This document shows positions 61,708-64,000 of a DNA stretch of 64,000 nt, piece after piece. The notes under the pieces are model-generated. The model worked only from the letters and a program-made list of their open reading frames with translations. It did no database searches and was not told where the DNA came from. The position numbers were made by a program, and so were the translations under genes. The stretch is from Candidatus Buchananbacteria bacterium CG10_big_fil_rev_8_21_14_0_10_33_19 (lineage in GTDB: Bacteria > Patescibacteria > ABY1 > 2-01-FULL-39-33), in NCBI GenBank assembly GCA_002773855.1, contig PEZY01000005.1, forward strand, positions 225,809-289,808, in the 5' to 3' direction. Each line of letters begins with the position of its first letter. The first letter of the stretch is position 1.

Positions 61708-62712
61708 TTATTTTTCTATTTTTATATTAGCGGTTTTATCAGTGCCCACTAATTCACACACGCCCCAATCTGGAATTGCTACCTTGCCTTCACGGCCAAC
61801 AATATATTTATAAATTTGTAAGGCGGCTTTTGCTCCTTCCCCGGCAGAAATAACAATTTGTTTATATTGCGTATCAGTACAATCACCAGCGGCAAAAATA
61901 CCCTCGGTTGATGTGACACAATCTCTGTCGGTAATAATTTCCCCCCGTTTATTTAAATCTACTGTGCCTTTTAGCCATTCTGTCTTAGCTTGATAGCCAA
62001 TTTCTATAAAAACTCCGTCCAAAATAATCTCTTCTTTTTTAGTTTCATTTTGTAAACTAGCAATCTCAATTGATTTTACTACACCATCACCTTTAATTTC
62101 AGTGATAGCTGTAAAACAATAAAATTCAATATTTTTTTGGCCACGAGCCTTATCTAGTAAGATTGGTGTAGCTCTAAATTGATCGGTTCGATTAATAACA
62201 TAAACTTTCTTCGCCAACTTAGAAAGGTATTCAGCCGCTTCAATAGCCGAATTGCCACCACCGACTACCGCCACGGTTTTATTTTTAAATAGTGGTCCAT
62301 CACAGGTAGCACAATAGGTAACGCCGCGGCCAGAAAATTCTTGCTCGCCAGTAACCCCTAATTTACGAGGTGTTAAACCAAAAGCTAGTAGCACTGATTT
62401 AGCCTCATAATCATTATTATTGGTATGCACAATAAATAAATCATTTTTCTTTCTGATGTTTAAAACCTCTTCAAAAGCAAACTCGGTGCCATACTTTTCG
62501 GCTTGCTTTTTCATATTATCAGACAAACTCAAACCATCACTAAAGTCAATACCGGGGTAGTTTTCTATTTCATTGGTTTGAGCCATTTGACCACCAATTG
62601 TCATAGATACTATTAAAGTTTTTAGCTTTCGACGAGTAGCATAAATCGCGGCTGTTAGCCCAGCTGGACCAGCGCCAACAATCAACAAATCGTATTGCTT
62701 TTTTTCTGACAT
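61708..62712 (-). CDS. trxB: Thioredoxin reductase
   Basis: FAD flavoprotein reducing thioredoxin. FAD motif VGAGPAGLTAAIYA, redox CATC (CATCDGPL), NADPH-domain GGGNSAIEAAEYL, and C-terminal GIFAAGDCTDTQ. The usual HRRxxxR segment contacting the 2'-phosphate of NADPH is instead VINRTDQFRA, so coenzyme preference may differ. Start at 62712 (MSEKKQYD) chosen over the TTG 6 nt earlier. trxA is 13 bp upstream in the same operon. Confidence 0.95.
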   Translation of the reverse strand: MSEKKQYDLLIVGAGPAGLTAAIYATRRKLKTLIVSMTIGGQMAQTNEIENYPGIDFSDGLSLSDNMKKQAEKYGTEFAFEEVLNIRKKNDLFIVHTNNNDYEAKSVLLAFGLTPRKLGVTGEQEFSGRGVTYCATCDGPLFKNKTVAVVGGGNSAIEAAEYLSKLAKKVYVINRTDQFRATPILLDKARGQKNIEFYCFTAITEIKGDGVVKSIEIASLQNETKKEEIILDGVFIEIGYQAKTEWLKGTVDLNKRGEIITDRDCVTSTEGIFAAGDCTDTQYKQIVISAGEGAKAALQIYKYIVGREGKVAIPDWGVCELVGTDKTANIKIEK

Positions 62713-62724
62713 AGACAACTTATA

Positions 62725-63045
62725 TTAAGCTAGTTTGGTTAATTTTTCAATCAAAGAATCTTTGGTTTGTACACCAACCATAGTTTCTACTACCTTACCA
62801 TCTTTAAAAATAATTAAAGTTGGAATAGACATTACGCTAAATTTTTGAGCGGTTTCTTGGCTTTCATCTACATTTAATTTACCAACTTTAGCTTTATCAC
62901 CCATACTTTCAGCCACTTCGTGAACAATTGGTCCTTGCATTTTACATGGGCCACACCAATCAGCATAAAAATCCACCAAAACTGGGCCACTAGCCTGTAA
63001 AACTTCGGCTTCAAAGTTAGCATCAGTAAAAATAACTTCGTTCAT
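62725..63045 (-). CDS. trxA: Thioredoxin
   Basis: 106 residues with the active site ADWCGPCKMQ (Cys at about 31 and 34) and the cis-Pro in SIPTLIIF. Reduced by the adjacent TrxB; keeps cytosolic proteins reduced. Confidence 0.97.
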   Translation of the reverse strand: MNEVIFTDANFEAEVLQASGPVLVDFYADWCGPCKMQGPIVHEVAESMGDKAKVGKLNVDESQETAQKFSVMSIPTLIIFKDGKVVETMVGVQTKDSLIEKLTKLA

Positions 63046-63126
63046 ATAATTTAAATTAATTATTAGTTAATTGATTGTAACAGATTTGTAATTTAATTTC
63101 AAAACAACTGATTTAGAGCAATTAAT

Positions 63127-64000
63127 TTACTGTAATTTTAACTTACCACCGTCAATTTTAATCTTACCTTCATCGATTTTAACTCTGCTGTACACTACTC
63201 TATAATCAATAGTTAAATAGGGATCTTGACCAGTGCCAGTTTGTTCACTAGTATACATTTGAAGCCCAGTAATAAGATTAGTCACTGTATTATTTGTAGC
63301 ATCATGACCTTCTCTAATCCCTAACTTGGTGTACCCTGTTGTCGATACCCAGCCAATACCAGTGGCATTCAAATTAAAGGTATGCAAGGTTGTGCCATCA
63401 GCTGTAACATCAGATGTAATATCTTTTCTCGAGGCGACATCTATACCCTCAGTAGGATTAGAAACAGCACCACAAGTATCATAATCGGCTGTAGTTAATG
63501 ATGTATTAGACGCTTGCGAAGTCTGGACTACAGTTATAAAATCATTGCCATCATCATTACCATCATACTTCTCAAAAACATAAAAATTTAAACTAGCTGC
63601 TGTTACTGATACATCTAATCCTAATGATGAGGTGTCAAATGGTAAAAAAGCTCTATATATATTATAACTACTAGCCGAAACTTTTCGACTATAGGCCACG
63701 TTGGCTGTGCTAACATAACTAACTACAGTTCCTGTTAAAGCGTCATGAGCTGCTGCCCACGATGAGCTACTAATAGCAACATAACCATCCCCCACCCCTG
63801 AATAAGTCGTATTGGTGGCAGCAAAAACCGGCTGACCAAAAAAACTTTTTAAACTATCCACTAAAGTATTCTCGGTTTGTTGTAAAAACGCGGTTTTAGT
63901 AGTAGTGGCTACTTCTGTTTGATACCAATTATTACCAGACTGATAAAATGGTGTACCAGAATAGAATTTAGCGACATATTCTTCTCTAATATTACCATTG
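63127..64000 (-). CDS. C-terminal part of a large surface protein, cut by window edge
   Basis: The frame stays open from the stop at 63127 through a GTG at 63861 to the right edge (about 290 residues), so the N-terminus is outside the window. Composition is rich in Thr, Ser, Gly, Asn and Asp with few Cys, as in exported CPR surface proteins. DNRLRE-type beta-sandwich features are visible (YNIYRAFLPFDTSSLGLDV and TGQDPYLTIDYRV). It ends with short near-repeats, VKIDEGKIKIDGGKLKLQ. Upstream residues (GNIREEYVAKFYSGTPFYQ) precede the domain. Cell-surface location is inferred. Confidence 0.75.
   Translation of the reverse strand, partial: NGNIREEYVAKFYSGTPFYQSGNNWYQTEVATTTKTAFLQQTENTLVDSLKSFFGQPVFAATNTTYSGVGDGYVAISSSSWAAAHDALTGTVVSYVSTANVAYSRKVSASSYNIYRAFLPFDTSSLGLDVSVTAASLNFYVFEKYDGNDDGNDFITVVQTSQASNTSLTTADYDTCGAVSNPTEGIDVASRKDITSDVTADGTTLHTFNLNATGIGWVSTTGYTKLGIREGHDATNNTVTNLITGLQMYTSEQTGTGQDPYLTIDYRVVYSRVKIDEGKIKIDGGKLKLQ

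Noticed and set aside
1..64000. Alternative genetic code with TGA as Gly, known in some Patescibacteria
   Set aside because: Conserved genes read through at normal length with standard stops, and korB ends in TGA at the right place.
1..64000. CRISPR arrays, transposases, integrases
   Set aside because: No regularly spaced repeats or matching proteins were seen anywhere in the window.

Overview
The window is AT-rich, gene-dense and uses the standard bacterial code. It looks like a piece of a Patescibacteria (Candidate Phyla Radiation) genome, probably Parcubacteria-like. The evidence is the mix of genes: a Mur ligase without its first domain, a ThrRS without the TGS domain, VanW, DUF4015 and RNHCP-domain proteins, a compact 2-oxoacid:ferredoxin oxidoreductase, a membrane pyrophosphatase, very few biosynthetic genes, and AT-rich start regions mostly without Shine-Dalgarno (SD) sequences. 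The class cannot be fixed from this window. No insertion sequence, prophage or CRISPR array is visible.

Layout. 1-6 kb: 5' two thirds of rpoB behind a hairpin-containing leader, then a Mur ligase, ruvA and a U32 protein. 6-17 kb: a MazG-like/NadD fusion, an IleRS with a histidine-phosphatase domain inserted in it, ferredoxin, a receiver protein, argS and thrS; ileS and thrS both lie behind T-box leaders with a very short Stem I. 17-20.8 kb: two tandem paralogous membrane histidine kinases. 20.8-25 kb: a foreign-looking block with a FabZ-like protein, a methyltransferase, a 3-hydroxyacyl-CoA dehydrogenase, a small RNA and a FadL-type outer-membrane barrel protein. 25-40 kb: hisS with tRNA-His, a LOG-family protein, an orphan phosphoribosyltransferase-like protein, rpsA, pgsA, ftsH, a pilB-type ATPase, tsaE/tsaD/alkD-like and tRNA-Glu. 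40-51 kb: flavodoxin and korAB, cell-envelope hydrolases, a DEAD-box helicase divergent from a cold-shock gene, Hsp20, VanW and NlpC-like proteins, then a roughly 415-nt two-module structured RNA. 51-64 kb: endonuclease IV, trigger factor, pyrophosphatase, nusA, yraN, thioredoxin/thioredoxin reductase and the C-terminal part of a surface protein.

Two kinds of gene can be told apart. Housekeeping genes mostly have AT-rich start regions without an SD. A second set (at about 6.1, 10.9, 14.1, 16.8, 20.8-23.8, 27.9, 36.2, 43.4, 53.4, 57.9 and 61.4 kb) consists of solitary genes. Most of these have a clear SD, and many have their own -35/17 bp/-10 promoter and a terminator. They encode odd fusions, orphan enzymes, small membrane proteins and the lipid-related block.

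The strongest candidates for something undescribed are the two-module RNA at 50.58-51.00 kb, the small RNA at 23.48-23.64 kb, the paired short-Stem-I T-boxes, and the FadL-type barrel in a lineage expected to lack an outer membrane.
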